From the NCBI GenBank assembly GCA_026936335.1, contig JAPMXV010000015.1, positions 280,481 through 344,480 of the forward strand: a DNA stretch of 64,000 bases, given 5' to 3'. The position numbers were made by a program, and so were the translations under genes. Source of the DNA: Mantamonas sphyraenae. Taxonomy: Eukaryota; CRuMs; Mantamonadidae. Of this stretch, positions 11,495 through 24,200 are shown one piece after another (position 1 is the stretch's first letter; every line of letters begins with the position of its first letter). The notes beneath the pieces were generated by a model. That model was not told the origin of the DNA. It saw nothing but the letters and a program-made list of their open reading frames with translations, and ran no database searches.

Positions 11495-11575
11495 GGCGGC
11501 GGGTGGGAGGAGAGTTTGGCGCAACGAGCGCCGGGAGGAGCACTCGATCGGTTTTCGTCAGCAAGAGGTCACGCC
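11495..11575. promoter_or_regulatory. Very short bidirectional promoter
   Basis: 81 bp between the divergent start codons of the PH-ankyrin gene and the EH-domain gene. Both encode membrane-traffic-type proteins, so co-expression is plausible. No TATA box seen. Confidence 0.5.
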
Positions 11576-14500
11576 ATGTCACGGGCGTACACACAGGGTC
11601 AGCAAAGTCAAGGACAGGGGGCGAAGGAGGGCGGGATTGTGGTGCCGAAGCAGTATGCGTGGGTGGAAACGTGGATTCTGAACGATCAGGAAGTGCAGCT
11701 GTACTGCGGGGACTTTGTACAAGCCACGGGCAGTTGGGACGCAAAGATGTCTGGACAGCAGGCAGCACAGTTTTTGCAGAGCACAGGGGTGCCTGCACAG
11801 GTGCTTGGTCACATTTGGTAAGTGGCAGAGGCGCCAGAGGGAAAAGTGGGGTGGCGCAGCAGGAAAAGGGACGCGCGCAGAGAACGCTCGCCATTGCGTG
11901 AATGTTGGCAGGGTTAGGAAACGAGAGAGGGCTCCAAGCGGCAGGGCGTGGATGGCATACAGGAGAGTGGGTGTCATGGCTTGCTAACAGCCAGCGATGG
12001 GACACACAGGGAACTCAGTGACGTGGATCAGGACGGAGCAATGACGGTGGGGGAGTTTTGTCTGGCGTTTCACATGCTCAACCGTTACCGATTCAAGGGA
12101 GAGGTGCCACCGAACCAGCTGCCAGCAAACTGGGCTCCACCCATGCCAGAGACAACGTGGGAGGTGAGCGAAAACGACAAAAAGCGATACGAGGGGATGT
12201 ACCGAGAGTGGTACCAACATGCGGGCCAGGGACACGTGGAGTACGGCCTGTTTCCGGGACAAGCAGCCATGCAATATTTCAGTCAGTTTGGAGTGAATCA
12301 GATGTGGCTGGGACAAATTTGGCATCTGTGCGATCGGGATCAGAACGGCGTGCTCGATGCGGACGAATTTGTGCTTGCGATGAAGTTGGTGGAGGTCGCA
12401 CTCGCTGGGGTGGCGCCACCGGAGGAGCTCCCGTCCGGGTGGGTTGTGGAGAAAGAAGCAAAAGAGAAGCGCAAGAAAGCGGACCATGATTTCGGAGGAC
12501 TGGCGGCAGAGATGGCCGGCGAGGTGTTTGGGGAGCACAATGTGAAGGGAACCAAGTTTGATAGGGAGAGATATAACAAGGGACAGAGTGGATGGGAGAA
12601 ACCAGGCGGGAAAAAGGATGAGAAAGGGCAGGTGAGGAAGCAGGGAACTGGCGATGGCTGGGGACAAGGAAACATCCAGCAGCAGCAGCAGCAACGTGGA
12701 GGGATGCAGCAGCAGTTTACTGGAGATGGTTGGGGACAAGGGAACAACCAGCAGCAGCAGCAACGTGGAGGGATGCAGCAGCAGTTTACTGGAGATGGTT
12801 GGGGACAAGGGAACAACCAGCAGCAACAACGTGGAGGGATGCAGCAGCAGTTTACTGGAGATGGTTGGGGACAAGGAAACAACCAGCAGCAGCAGCAGCA
12901 ACGTGGAGGGATGCAGCAGCAGTTTACTGGAGATGGTTGGGGACAAGGAAACAACCAGCAGCAGCAGCAACGTGGAGGGATGCAGCAGCAGTTTACTGGA
13001 GATGGTTGGGGACAAGGAACAACAACCAGCAGCAGCAGCAACGTGGAGGGATGCAGCAGCAGTTTACTGGAGATGGTTGGGGACAAGGGAACAACCAGCA
13101 ACAGCAGCAACGTGGAGGGTTGCAGCAGCAGTTTACTGGAGATGGTTGGGGACAAGGGAACAACCAGCAGCAACAACGTGGAGGGATGCAGCAGCAGTTT
13201 ACTGGAGATGGTTGGGGACAAGGGAACAACCAGCAGCAGCAGCAACGTGGAGGGATGCAGCAGCAGTTTACTGGAGATGGTTGGGGACAAGGGAACAACC
13301 AGCAGCAGCAGCAGCAACGTGGCGGGATGCAGCAGCAGTTTACTGGAGATGGTTGGGGACAAGGGAACAACCAGCAGCAGCAGCAGCAACGTGGAGGGAT
13401 GCAGCAGCAGTTTACTGGAGATGGTTGGGGACAAGGGAACAACCAGCAGCAGCAGCAGCAACGTGGAGGGTTGCAGCAGCAGTTTACTGGAGATGGTTGG
13501 GGACAAGGGAACAACCAGCAGCAGCAGCAACGTGGCGGGATGCAGCAGCAGTTTACTGGAGATGGTTGGGGACAAGGGAACAACCAGCAGCAGCAGCAAC
13601 GTGGAGGGATGCAGCAGCAGTTTACTGGAGATGGTTGGGGACAAGGGAACAACCAGCAGCAGCAGCAACGTGGAGGGTTGCAGCAGCAGTTTACTGGAGA
13701 TGGTTGGGGACAAGGGAACAACCAGCAGCAGCAGCAACGTGGAGGGATGCAGCAGCAGTTTACTGGAGACGGTTGGGGACAAGGGAACAACCAGCAACAG
13801 CAGCAACCGCAGCAGAACACTTCCCAAAACAGCTTTGGGGGTGGATTTGATGGTGGTTTTGATGCGTTCGGGTCGAACAACAACGAGCAGCAGCAACCGC
13901 AGCAGCAGAACACTTCACAAAGCAGCTTTGGGGGTGGGTTCGATGGTGGATTTGACGGTGGCTTTGATGCATTCGGGTCGAACAACGACGAGCAGCAGCA
14001 ACCGCAGCAGCAGCAGAACACTTCACAAAGCAGCTTTGGGGGTGGATTTGATGGTGGCTTTGATGCGTTCGGGTCGAACAACAACGAGCAACAGCAGCAG
14101 CAGCAGCAGAAGGCATCCCAGAGCTCCTTCGACGGTGGCTTTGATGCATTCGGGTCTAACAACAACGAGCAGCAGCAACCGCAGCAGCAGAAGGCATCTC
14201 AGAGCTCCTTCGATGGTGGCTTTGATGCGTTCGGTTCGAACAACAACGAGCAGCAGCAGCAACAGCAGCAGAAGGCATCCCAAAGCTCGTTTGACGGGGG
14301 CTTTGATGCATTCGGGTCGAACAACAACGAGCAACCGCAACCGCAGCAGCAGAAGGCATCTCAGAGCTCGTTTGACGGTGGCTTTGATGCGTTCGGTTCG
14401 AACAACAACGAGCAGCAGCACCGCAACAGCAGAAGGCATCTCAGAGCTCGTTTGACGGTGGCTTTGATGCGTTCGGTTCGAACAACAACGAGCAGCAGCA

Positions 14501-16951
14501 ACCGCAGCAGCAGCAGCAGAACACTTCACAAAGCAGCTTTGGGGGTGGGTTCGATGGTGGATTTGATGGTGGTTTTGATGCGTTCGGTTCGAACAACAAC
14601 GAGCAGCAGCAGCAACAGCAGCAGAAGGCATCCCAAAGCTCGTTTGACGGGGGCTTTGATGCATTCGGGTCGAACAACAACGAGCAACCGCAACCGCAGC
14701 AGCAGAAGGCATCCCAAAGCTCGTTTGACGGTGGCTTTGATGCGTTCGGTTCGAACAACAACGAGCAGCAGCAACCGCAGCAGCAGAAGGCATCCCAAAG
14801 CTCGTTTGACGGTGGCTTTGATGCATTCGGGTCGAACAACAACGAGCAGCAGCAACCGCAGCAGCAGAAGGCATCTCAGAGCTCGTTTGACGGTGGCTTT
14901 GATGCGTTCGGTTCGAACAACAGCGAGCAGCAGCAACCACAGCAGCAGAAGGCATCCCAAAGCTTGTTTGACGGGGGCTTTGATGCATTCGGGTCGAACA
15001 ACAACGAGCAGCAGCAACCGCAGCAGCAGAAGGCATCCCAGAGCTCCTTCGATGGTGGCTTTGATGCATTCGGTTCGAACAACAACGAGCAGCAGCAACC
15101 GCAGCAGCAGAAGGCATCTCAGAGCTCGTTCGATGGTGGCTTTGATGCATTCGGGTCGAACAACAACGAGCAGCAGCAACCGCAGCAGCAGAAGGCATCT
15201 CAGAGCTCGTTCGATGGTGGCTTTGATGCATTCGGTTCGAACAACAACGAGCAGCAGCAACCGCAGCAGCAGAAGGCATCTCAGAGCTCGTTCGATGGTG
15301 GCTTTGATGCGTTCGGTCTAGCAACAACGAGCAGCAGCAACCGCAGCAGCAGAAGGCATCTCAGAGCTCGTTCGATGGTGGCTTTGATGCATTCGGGTCT
15401 AGCAACAACGAGCAGCAGCAGCAGCAGCAGAAGGCATCCCAGAGCTCGTTCGATGGTGGCTTTGATGCATTCGGTCTAGCAACAACGAGCAGCAGCAACC
15501 GCAGCAGCAGAAGGCATCTCAGAGCTCGTTTGACGGTGGCTTTGATGCGTTCGGTTCGAACAACAACGAGCAGCAGCAACCGCAGCAGCAGAAGGCATCT
15601 CAGAGCTCGTTCGATGGTGGCTTTGATGCATTCGGGTCGAACAACAACGAGCAGCAGCAGCAGCAGCAGAAGGCATCCCAGAGCTCCTTCGATGGTGGCT
15701 TTGATGCATTCGGTTCGAACAACAACGAGCAGCAGCAGCCAGCAGCAGCAGAAGGCATCTCAGAGCTCGTTTGAGGTGGCTTTGATGCAACACTTCGAAC
15801 AACAGCGAGCAGCAGCAACCACAGCAGCAGAAGGCATTTGAAGCTCGTTTGACGGTGGCTTTGATGCGTTCGGTTCGAGCAACAACGACGCAGCAGCAGC
15901 AACCGCAGCAGCAGAAGGCATCCCAGAGCTCCTTCGATGGTGGCTTTGATGCATTCGGTCTAACAACAACGAGCAGCAGCAGCCGCAGCAGCAGAAGGCA
16001 TCTCAGAGCTCGTTCGATGGTGGCTTTGATGCGTTCGGTTCGAACAACAACGAGCAGCAGCAGCAACAGCAGCAGAAGGCATCCCAAAGCTCGTTTGACG
16101 GGGGCTTTGATGCGTTCGGGTCGAACAACAACGAGCAGCAGCAACCGCAGCAGCAGAAGGCATCCCAAAGCTCCTTCGATGGTGGTTTTGATGCGTTCGG
16201 GTCGAACAACAACGAGCAACCGCAACCGCAGCAGCAGAAGGCATCTCAGAGCTCCTTCGACGGTGGCTTTGATGCGTTCGGTTCTAGCAACAACGAGCAG
16301 CAGCAGCAACAGCAGCAGAAGGCATCTCAGAGCTCCTTTGATGGTGGCTTTGATGCATTCGGGTCTAGCAACAACGAGCAGCAGCAACCGCAGCAGCAGA
16401 AGGCATCTCAGAGCTCCTTCGATGGTGGTTTTGATGCATTCGGGTCTAGCAACAACGAGCAGCAGCAACCGCAGCAGCAGAAGGCATCTCAGAGCTCCTT
16501 CGACGGTGGCTTTGATGCATTCGGGTCGAGCAACAACGAGCAGCAGCAACAGCAGCAGCAGAAGGCATCTCAAAGCTCGTTTGACGGGGGCTTTGATGCA
16601 TTCGGGTCGAACAACCAGCAGACGTCGTCGAAACAAGCCAACGTCAATCCCTCAACCACGAGCAAATCACCTGCGTCCTTCAAACACGGGACGGACACAC
16701 CGCTCACGAACAGGAGCCAGGAAGCGAAGAAGGATGCTTCATTTGACCCTTTCGCTACCTCGACGTCGTCGACGATGTCCTCAGCCAGCGCCAAGTCCGC
16801 CGCGCCGTTCAATCCTTTTGGAGCGCCAACCCCTCCCAAAGCATCTACCGCATCCTCGGACAGCGAACCCTTCAATCCATTCGCAAACAGCGCGCCCGCA
16901 AAGCAAGCTAAGCCCCAGCCTGCATCAGCCCCGTTCAACCCCTTTGCCTGA
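11576..16951 (+). CDS. EH-domain endocytic scaffold with giant Gln-rich repeats
   Basis: Exon 1 (11576-11817) and exon 2 (from 12010) join inside EH domain 1 to give GHIWELSDVDQDGAMTVGEF. EH domain 2 has LGQIWHLCDRDQNGVLDADE with an intact EF-hand loop. This is the Eps15/Pan1/Ede1 architecture, in which EH domains bind NPF peptides during endocytic coat assembly. After a basic linker come about 17 copies of a GDGWGQG / Gln / RGGMQQQFT unit, then about 34 copies of SSFDGGFDAFGSNNNE plus a Gln run. The last 110 residues hold one DPF (SFDPFATS) and three NPF motifs (PFNPFG, PFNPFA twice, the last being the C-terminus). The repeat arrays contain about ten frame changes (near 13018, 14420, 15318, 15473 and several between 15735 and 15957), so no single frame spans the gene, though the correct frame is obvious between breaks. 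Intron 11818-12009. Confidence 0.88.
12640..13800 (+). repeat. Coding tandem repeat, about 17 units of 63-75 bp
   Basis: Each unit encodes GDGWGQGNN, four to six Gln, RGGM/L and QQQFT. Units differ mainly in CAG number, and neighbours are near-identical, as expected of recent slippage or unequal exchange. A two-base excess at about 13018 moves the frame. Confidence 0.9.
13830..16612 (+). repeat. Coding tandem repeat, about 34 units of 75-110 bp
   Basis: The unit encodes SSFDGGFDAFGSNNNEQQQPQQ, then QKASQ; the first three units carry NTSQ/GGGF variants. The serine-asparagine-asparagine spacer switches between TCGAAC and TCTAGC versions in blocks, suggesting segmental spread of variants. Units between 15735 and 15960 are damaged by several indels. 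Confidence 0.9.
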
Positions 16952-17032
16952 AAGGTACCTGTAGAACACCCGTCTTTTTTGATTCAAACCATATTACATA
17001 CACAGACCCCACAACACACATTTTCGGTTCAA

Positions 17033-18130
17033 TCAAAATTTACTCACCGACAGACCACCGACCAATGTCCCGTCAGATGAATCATTCCAGCTGATGGTCG
17101 ATGCGATTCGATCGCTGCTGCTTGTTGTATATCCAACTGCGAGGCTCGGAGTGCGATGGGCCCAGTGCACATGGATGACATCGTCCTCTGAGGCCGCGTC
17201 GACAACAATCAGCCCAGCGTTTGCGCCGCTCGTGTCCAGTGCCTGTTCAACGGCCTGGCTACCATGTACAGCCAGGCATGTACGCAATGCCAGCTGTGCA
17301 CGCATGATATCCTCGCCCGTGCCTGTACACGACACCCCAACTCCGTTTTCTGCCCACACTCCCGCTCCGGGAAAGCCGGCCTCTCCCACACGCCCGCTTT
17401 GCTTCAGCCACAAGCCCCCCGACGAAACTGCTGCCGCTACACGTCCCTCGGAGTCCACACAAACAGCACCCACCGTGTCGTGATCTCCATGAAGCGTGTT
17501 GCTTGTCTCGCCCTCCTTCTCACCACCCAACCTACTACTTGTGCTACTGCTGGAGCTGCTGCTCTCTACACGTTGGCGTTTGGTGGCCTGGGCTCTGTCT
17601 TTGTCCCTTGCGTCCTCGTTGCCCTCCTCTTCCTCCTCCAACTTGCGCTTGTACTGCATCCACCGCACCTTTTGCTGAGCGGTGACGAGCGACGTTTGAG
17701 CAACCACACTTCCCTGTGCCATCCTGTCCTTGGACGCCCACTGCAGCGCCGCTTCCCCTGCCATCATGATGGGTGGCACCAATTGCCTGTGTGGTGGGTT
17801 GCGCTGAGCCTCCAGCAACGCAGCCACCAGTTCGGTTGGGTTCTGAATGTTGGGTACCGCTCCCACAGCTGCCATTTCACACGATGGAGCCAACATGAGA
17901 GCAGCATCCACTTCCACGTGTCCCTCCATGGTCAGATTGCTTCCCACTCCTGCGTTTGTGCTTGGATCATCTTCCAACACACGCATGGCCACCCGTACAA
18001 TCCCCTCGGGCGTTGCCTCCCCACCCAATGCCTGAGCTGCCTTACATGCTTTCTTCATGACCTGTACATGTGCCTTGCCCTCCTGTTCTCCATGTCTACC
18101 TGCACCTGTGTGCACCACCAGCACCCACAT
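17033..18130 (-). CDS. TASP1: Taspase-1 (threonine aspartase)
   Basis: N-terminal-nucleophile hydrolase of the asparaginase-2 fold that self-cleaves before its catalytic threonine and, in animals, cuts MLL/TFIIA-type factors after Asp. Start taken at the ATG at 18130, giving MWVLVVHTGAGRH, equivalent to the conserved N-terminal VHxGAG. The alpha-subunit has NAGVGSNLTMEGHVEVDAAL. An acidic/Ser-rich loop with a KRQRVE nuclear-signal-like stretch precedes the cleavage site DTVGAVCVD; the catalytic Thr is about residue 219. SSGGLWLKQSGRVGEAGFPG then matches the taspase beta-subunit. Single exon of 365 residues, slightly shorter than human. It converges on the EH gene (81-bp gap) and follows TTK on the same strand. 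Confidence 0.93.
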   Translation of the reverse strand: MWVLVVHTGAGRHGEQEGKAHVQVMKKACKAAQALGGEATPEGIVRVAMRVLEDDPSTNAGVGSNLTMEGHVEVDAALMLAPSCEMAAVGAVPNIQNPTELVAALLEAQRNPPHRQLVPPIMMAGEAALQWASKDRMAQGSVVAQTSLVTAQQKVRWMQYKRKLEEEEEGNEDARDKDRAQATKRQRVESSSSSSSTSSRLGGEKEGETSNTLHGDHDTVGAVCVDSEGRVAAAVSSGGLWLKQSGRVGEAGFPGAGVWAENGVGVSCTGTGEDIMRAQLALRTCLAVHGSQAVEQALDTSGANAGLIVVDAASEDDVIHVHWAHRTPSLAVGYTTSSSDRIASTISWNDSSDGTLVGGLSVSKF

Positions 18131-18274
18131 CGGAACCAAACCAGCAACCTTGTCTCGCCGATCGCTGCGCACCGCACCATCCACCCACACCCACACCCAC
18201 ACCCACAGGTGTGTTCCCTGTTCCCTGCTCGCTCTCCACCAATCCGTGTGCTTGAACACCATCCCCGTCTTCCT

Positions 18275-19385
18275 TCATTCATTTGCTTCCTCCAATGCAT
18301 CCTGCACCATCATCTCGCCTGTCGTGCTCAGCTGTACACAGATCTCCCTAGCAAACGAGGCAATCGTTTGATCGGTCATCATGGCCGGGTTGATCCCGGT
18401 CTGCTTCAGTTCCGTCAGCAGTTCCGCAATCAGCGTCTCTGCCGTCCTTCCTGCCAGCAGCACACCCTTGCTCCCATCCTCACTTCCCTCCTTTCCCAGT
18501 TGTTGTTGTTGTTGTTGTGCCTCCTTTGCCTTGGCCGCCTTCTTCTCCTCCAGTTCCTCCAAGAACGACTTGAGCTGATCCAACAGCTTCTTTGCCGTGG
18601 GCCTTCGCCGTGCCTGCTTCTGCAGACACGCCTGCATGATGGCCACCAGCTCCTCCCCGGCCATCTCCGAATCATACTCCAGCGGTGGAAACTCGGCCTC
18701 GCTCTCCTTGATCATGGCAATCTGTGCATACATGTTGGTGTGCTCAAACGGCTTCCTGCCGTACACCATCTCGTACAGGATGCAGCCCAACGACCAGATG
18801 TCTGTGCTCATGCGCAGCTTCTCCTTCTCAAACGCCTCTGGGGACATGTAGGAAATGGTGCCTGTGCACTGTTCCTGGATCACCGACGTCTTGTCGTCCA
18901 TGATCTGCTTGCTGATGCCAAAGTCAATCAGCTTCAGGGTGCGTCCCACATACACAAAGTTGGCCGGCTTCAGATCCCTATGGATGATGCTCTCCTCATG
19001 GATGGTGCCACTGCCTCCAGCATGGCCTGCCACACCGCAAAGATCGTCTCTACATCCTTGATGCTGTTGTCCTCCACGTCCCGCCTTCGCTTCAGCTCCG
19101 TGCGCAGGTCGTCGCCACCCAGCTCCAGTACCATGTACAGGAATCCGTCCTGCTTCTCCTCGCAGTCCACAAGTTGGATGATGTTGGCACACCCACGCAG
19201 CTTGTGCAGCGTGTCGATTTCCTCCTTCAAGGCACTCACGTCGCTGTCCTTCAGTTGCACCTTTTTCAGGGCATAATCCACCCCGTCGGCTCCACGTGCA
19301 CGGTACACCATGCTGGAACCCCCCTTGCCAATCTTGGCTTGCAGTTCGTACTCCTCCCCATTCACTGTCAAGCGAGGACGTCGTT

Positions 19386-19416
<31 letters not shown>

Positions 19417-19717
19417 TCGAACTGACGAAGACGTTGTGTTCACACTGGTGTTGCTGGTGTTGCTGCTGGAGTGCATGTCCTCCACACTCTTGCTGCGTCC
19501 CATGGGTCCACCAACACCACCCCGTCGGTGCTCATGATGGCTGCTCCCCTGGCTCCCATGGCTGCTCTCGCTTCCACCACTGTCCCTTCGTGTCGTGCTC
19601 TTGTCCCCTTCCTGGTCCTCTCCGTCCTCCTCTGCATCCATCCTCTTCCTTTGACGTTGCTTTTCGTGTTCATCACTCCTGCGCTTGGGCCGTCCTGCCA
19701 GTTTGGATGTGGCTCTG

Positions 19718-19757
<40 letters not shown>

Positions 19758-20734
19758 ACATGGATCCAATCCCTGCCACTTGCCCTTGCTGTTCGTATCC
19801 CTCTGTCGTCGTCGTCACCTTCCTGTTTGCCATCCTCGCTGCCGTTGCCGTTGTCGTGGTGGTGGTGGTGGTGGTATGTCCCATGTCCATCTCCTCCACC
19901 TGTTGCTTCAACTCCTCTGTTCGTGCTTTGCGTCGTTCCATCCTCTTCCTCTCCTCCTCCTCCTTCTGTGTCCGTTCCACCTCCTCCAATTTGCGTTCGC
20001 TCTCAGAGGTGGTTGCCCGCGTTGCCTTGGTCAATGACAACCCCGTCAACCTCATCCTGTTGCGTGTCTTTCGTGACCCTCGCTTCCCATTCACAGAGTC
20101 TGGCACATCTTTGGGAAGGTGCACCTTGTCCATCGTTCGCGAGCGTGCCTTTTCCGTCTTTCCCGTCGTATGGAACCCCGTTGCCTTGGCCAATGCCTCG
20201 TGCTCTTGTGCACTCCTGCGTGAGCTGGCCTTGGCTGCAGAGAGCGGTCCAAACCGGCGCATCGTTTCCTTCAGGCTGCTTTCCTCGTCGTCGGCCTCCC
20301 CCCCATTCTTCGTCTCGTCTGCGCTTCCGCCAAATACCTGTGTGTGGCCCGGTATCGTCATGTATGGAACCACCGAAGCATAAGAACATGGTGTCGTGCC
20401 CACGTGTGTGCGTATGCAGCAGGTTTGAAGAGTGTGCATGAGTGTGTTTGTGTGTCAGCGACTTGACGGGTGGCAGAGATGAACTTTTTGACCGTTTGCG
20501 GGAATTGGCGCCAGAAGAGCGAAAACTCACCTTTGCTCCTTTGATGGGGGTTTTGTAATCCATGTTGTCACTGCCGAGTCGCATGTTGTTCCTGTTGGCC
20601 AGTTGGGACACACCTGCGTGTGCATACCTCCTCTCGAATCCCGCAAGCGGGGTTTTTGCCTCGCGTGCCACTCGCGATGTTGCTGCTGACGGCGTCAGCA
20701 GATTCTCCTGGTCTTGGCTCGCTACGTATGCCAT
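18275..20734 (-). CDS. TTK: Mps1/TTK spindle-checkpoint kinase
   Basis: Exon 1 is 20734-20531 (MAYVASQDQENLL onward, 68 codons), then a 193-bp intron, and exon 2 from 20337. A low-complexity Ser/Thr/Arg-rich region of about 270 residues precedes the kinase domain: IGKGGSSMVYRA glycine loop, YALKKV lysine, EESIIHRDLKPANF catalytic loop, LKLIDFGISKQIMDDKTS, CTGTISYMSPEAF and DIWSLGCILYEMVYGRKPF. IGxGGSS, HxDLKPANF and LKLIDFGI are TTK hallmarks. A C-terminal helical extension of about 100 residues ends at 18275. The kinase is broken by one missing base near 19007-19011: the upstream frame reads MLEAVA then diverges, and TIHEESIIH continues in the next frame. The break lies just before the HRD motif, so if real the kinase would be dead. 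No TPR domain is seen. Confidence 0.92.
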
Positions 20735-20760
20735 GTTGTCGTCAAAGATGAATGGTGCAA

Positions 20761-20793
<33 letters not shown>

Positions 20794-21212
20794 CTGTGTG
20801 TGTATGAAGAGTTCGTGGTGTGTGTCTGCACGGACGACGACGATTTGGCTTGGCGACTGTAGCGCTGCCGCAGGCAGAGGCAATCAATTCCTCGCGCAAC
20901 ACAGTGTACGTGTTTGCTTCTGTGTTCTTCTCTCTCTCCCTCTCTCTCTCTCTGTGATTGTGTGTGTGTGCTTCGTCCATGTTTGTTCCCTTCGAGACAA
21001 CAGCTTTGCAACATCAAAACAAGCTTGCAAGTGTCGCCCTTGAATCGTGCTCCCTGCGTGTGCCCCTGTCCATATCTCTTCTTTATGCCACATGTGTCTT
21101 TTGTATGTATGCTTTTCCGATGCAGGTCTACCATCACTGGATGACAGTCCCAATGCCCTGTGTTTCCCCGCCACCTGTCCAGAAGCTCACTCCGAGATCA
21201 GACGCTTTTCGA
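20735..21212. other. Intergenic region between divergent TTK and receptor A
   Basis: 478 bp holding a GT run at 20766-20793, a CT run near 20930-20956 and no convincing ORF. It must contain the promoters of both genes. A polypyrimidine stretch ending GATGCAG at about 21119-21125 could be a 5' UTR splice acceptor for receptor A. Confidence 0.5.
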
Positions 21213-24200
21213 ATGGGCGTTACCGGGAGCACGCGTGTGCTGTGGACACTGTGTGCGTTTCTGTGCGTGTGCACATGCAGTATGGGTGCGTGGACATGGC
21301 AGGAGAGCAGCTATGGAGTGTACCTGGACGATGCGGGGCGGGATGTTGCGCTTGCAAGCGACGGAACGTCGTTTCTTGCGGGAGTAACGCGCAGTGCGTT
21401 TCCAGGGAACACCAACATGGGTGGCGCGGACGCATACGTGATGCGTGTATCAGCCGATGGTACACGGGAATGGGTGCGTCAGTGGGGCAGCAGCCAGGAC
21501 GAGACGGTGGAAGGAGTGGCGTTGTGTGGCGATGGAAGCGTGTTTGTGGTCATGACAGCCCTGGGGCCTGTGGATGGCCAGAGTTTTCTGGGTCAGGATG
21601 ACATTGTGCTTACCAAATGGTATGGCAACGGCACAAAGGCATGGACATTGCAGTTTGGATCCAACAATCGGGATTTGGCTCGTGGCGTTGCCTGCGGTCA
21701 CGTCAGCTATGACGCCTACGTGTGTGGAGAGTCCTCTGGGTCTCCGTTCACCGGAGCCGGTGGCGGTGGGGCTACCAACGGAGCCGACGGCTTTGTGACT
21801 CGAGTCTCACCTGAAGGTTCGGTGGTGTGGACCATGATGGTGGTGGGCGCCGACGCAGACACGGCCAACGCCGTGGCTGTGGACAGCACAGATACAAATG
21901 TGTACGTGGGAGGCCAGAGCAAGAACCAGAAGATCGATGATTTCACAGGATCATACGCAGGGGGCTCCTACGACGGATGGGTGGCGGCGTACGGGACGAC
22001 CTTGGGCACATTCCAGTGGGGCCACATGGTGGGTTCTTCAGGGGATGACATGGTGCATGGGGTTACCGTGCCAGCGAGTGGAGGGGTGGTTGGGTGTGGG
22101 ACAACGAGTGGGACGATTGGGACACCAAGCAACGCTGGGAACACGGATGCGTTTGTGACCAGGTACAACCAGACTGGGGTGCAGTGGCAACGGATGCTGG
22201 GATCGACACAAACGGACGAAGGACACGCATGTGTGGCGTCGGGAGTGGTTGTGTATGTGGCAGGCGACACAAGCGGATCGATGGGAGGACAGACGCAGGG
22301 CACAGGCACAGATGCATTTGTGAGCAAAGTGAGTGTGGTGGACGGAACACCTCAATGGACACGGCAGGTTGCTGTGTTTGGAACTGCGACTGGTTTGGGC
22401 ATCGATGCCAATCTGGGACAAGTTGTTCTGGCAGGGAAGCAATCGCGCACACGGCCGTCACCAAACGACTTTCTGTGGGACGGGTATGTGCGCATGTGGT
22501 ACAGCAATGGTACTCTGGGTTGGGAAGCCTCTGTGGGTCAGACTGAAGGGTACATGGACGACCGAGCACAGGCAGTGACAGTAGCCGCAGATGCAGGCGT
22601 GGTGCTTGGGGTTGGATATGCGGTGGGAGGCATGCCAACCACAGGGGCAGCGTCCAGCAAGGCCAACCCATGGGTCAGTTGGTTGCACCCTGACACGGGC
22701 ATGCTGACACGAGCCGAAGAGGACGAAACCATCGACGCCCGGTCGTGGCTCCATGTGGGCATGCAGAGTGCTGACTATATGGTGCTGGCTGGAGAAGGTG
22801 GGTTCATTTGGGTGGGAGGCCAGGTCGATGGCACGCCAACAACCAATGTGGTGGTCAAACGAGTGCGTGTGAGCACGGGACTGATGGCATCGATCACCTC
22901 TCGACCGCTCGGGGCACTCGTTTCTGTCAACGGGGCGTGGTACACACAGAGCACAAATAAGGTCTACTTTGTGGGGTCGGCACCGAACACGCCGCCATTG
23001 CAGAGCCAAACCATGCTCGGGGGTTCCGATGGATTTGTGACGTCGTTCAACGTGGGCACAGAGTCCATTGAATGGACGCGCATCACCGGCTCTGCACAGG
23101 ATGACTCTGCCGTGGCGGTGACTGCGTCTTCGGATGGCGAGGCGGTGTTTGTTGTGGCAATGTCAAACGCAGGCGCTGGGACGGTGCATGGACAACCGAC
23201 GGTGGGTGGATTTGACCCATTTGTGGTGCGCTACCACAGCAACGGAACACGTGCGTGGGTGCGTCTGTGGGGAACCGCAGTCAACGACATACCCGGGGCA
23301 GTTGCACTGTCACCGGATGGCACACGTTTGTTCGTCGGAGGGAGAACAAGCGGAGTGATTGGCGACGAAGGAGGAATCAACGCAGGCGGGGATGACGCAT
23401 GGGTGAGCATGTTGTGGGCATCCAATGGGACATTGGCATGGACGCACCAGTACGGGTCGTCGGGAAGCGACAACGTGAATTCCATGTGGGCGACAGCACG
23501 TGGTGTGTTTGTGGCAGGCACGACCGGGAACAGCATGCACGGGGCAACGCATCAGGGCCTGAACGATGTGTTTGTGCTCTTTGTGGCCAGGAACGCGTGA
23601 ATGGACACGGCAGTGGGGTACGGGCGCAAGTGACACGACCACAGGAGTGGCACTGGGCAACCGAGGCAACCTGGTGGTGAGTGGATACTCACGGGGTGTG
23701 TTCAACACCTCTCGCAATCTGGGCGGCACAGAGTCTTCGTTTGTGTCGTCGGTAGCGGTGCAGTGTGCGCCGGGAAGCGAATCAGCAGGGCAGGGGATGG
23801 GCCAGGACGATGTGGCGTGTGCGCAGTGTGTGGCAGGCAAGGCGAGCCTGGCATACGGGGAGGAGTGCCAAGCATGTGGCAAGGGCACGTACACAGGCAC
23901 AGGAGGGCAGAGTGCATGCTCGGCGTGTGACGCAGGTACGTTTAACAATGTGACTGGGAGCACAGGGTGCACAGGATGTGGCATCGGCACATACAGTCCT
24001 TCAGGAGCGAGTGCGTGTGTGGACTGCCCCATGGGCTCGTTTGGCAACAGCAGTGCGTTGGGTGCATGTCTTTTGTGCCCACCCAACACGTACAACAACC
24101 AAACGGGCCAGACAAGTGAGACCGCGTGTCTTGCTTGTCCTGCAAATGTGTCGAGTCTCGCGGGAAGTTCGTCGTGTGGCACGTGTCTCCATGGCTCAGT

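Noticed and set aside
12640-16612. Regular direct repeats resembling a CRISPR-like or satellite array
   Set aside because: Units keep a protein reading frame between EH domains and an NPF tail, have no unique spacers, and lie in a eukaryotic gene.
20930-21212. N-terminal extension of receptor A from 20958
   Set aside because: The in-frame extension is low-complexity translation of CT/GT repeats and would bury the signal peptide that begins at 21213.
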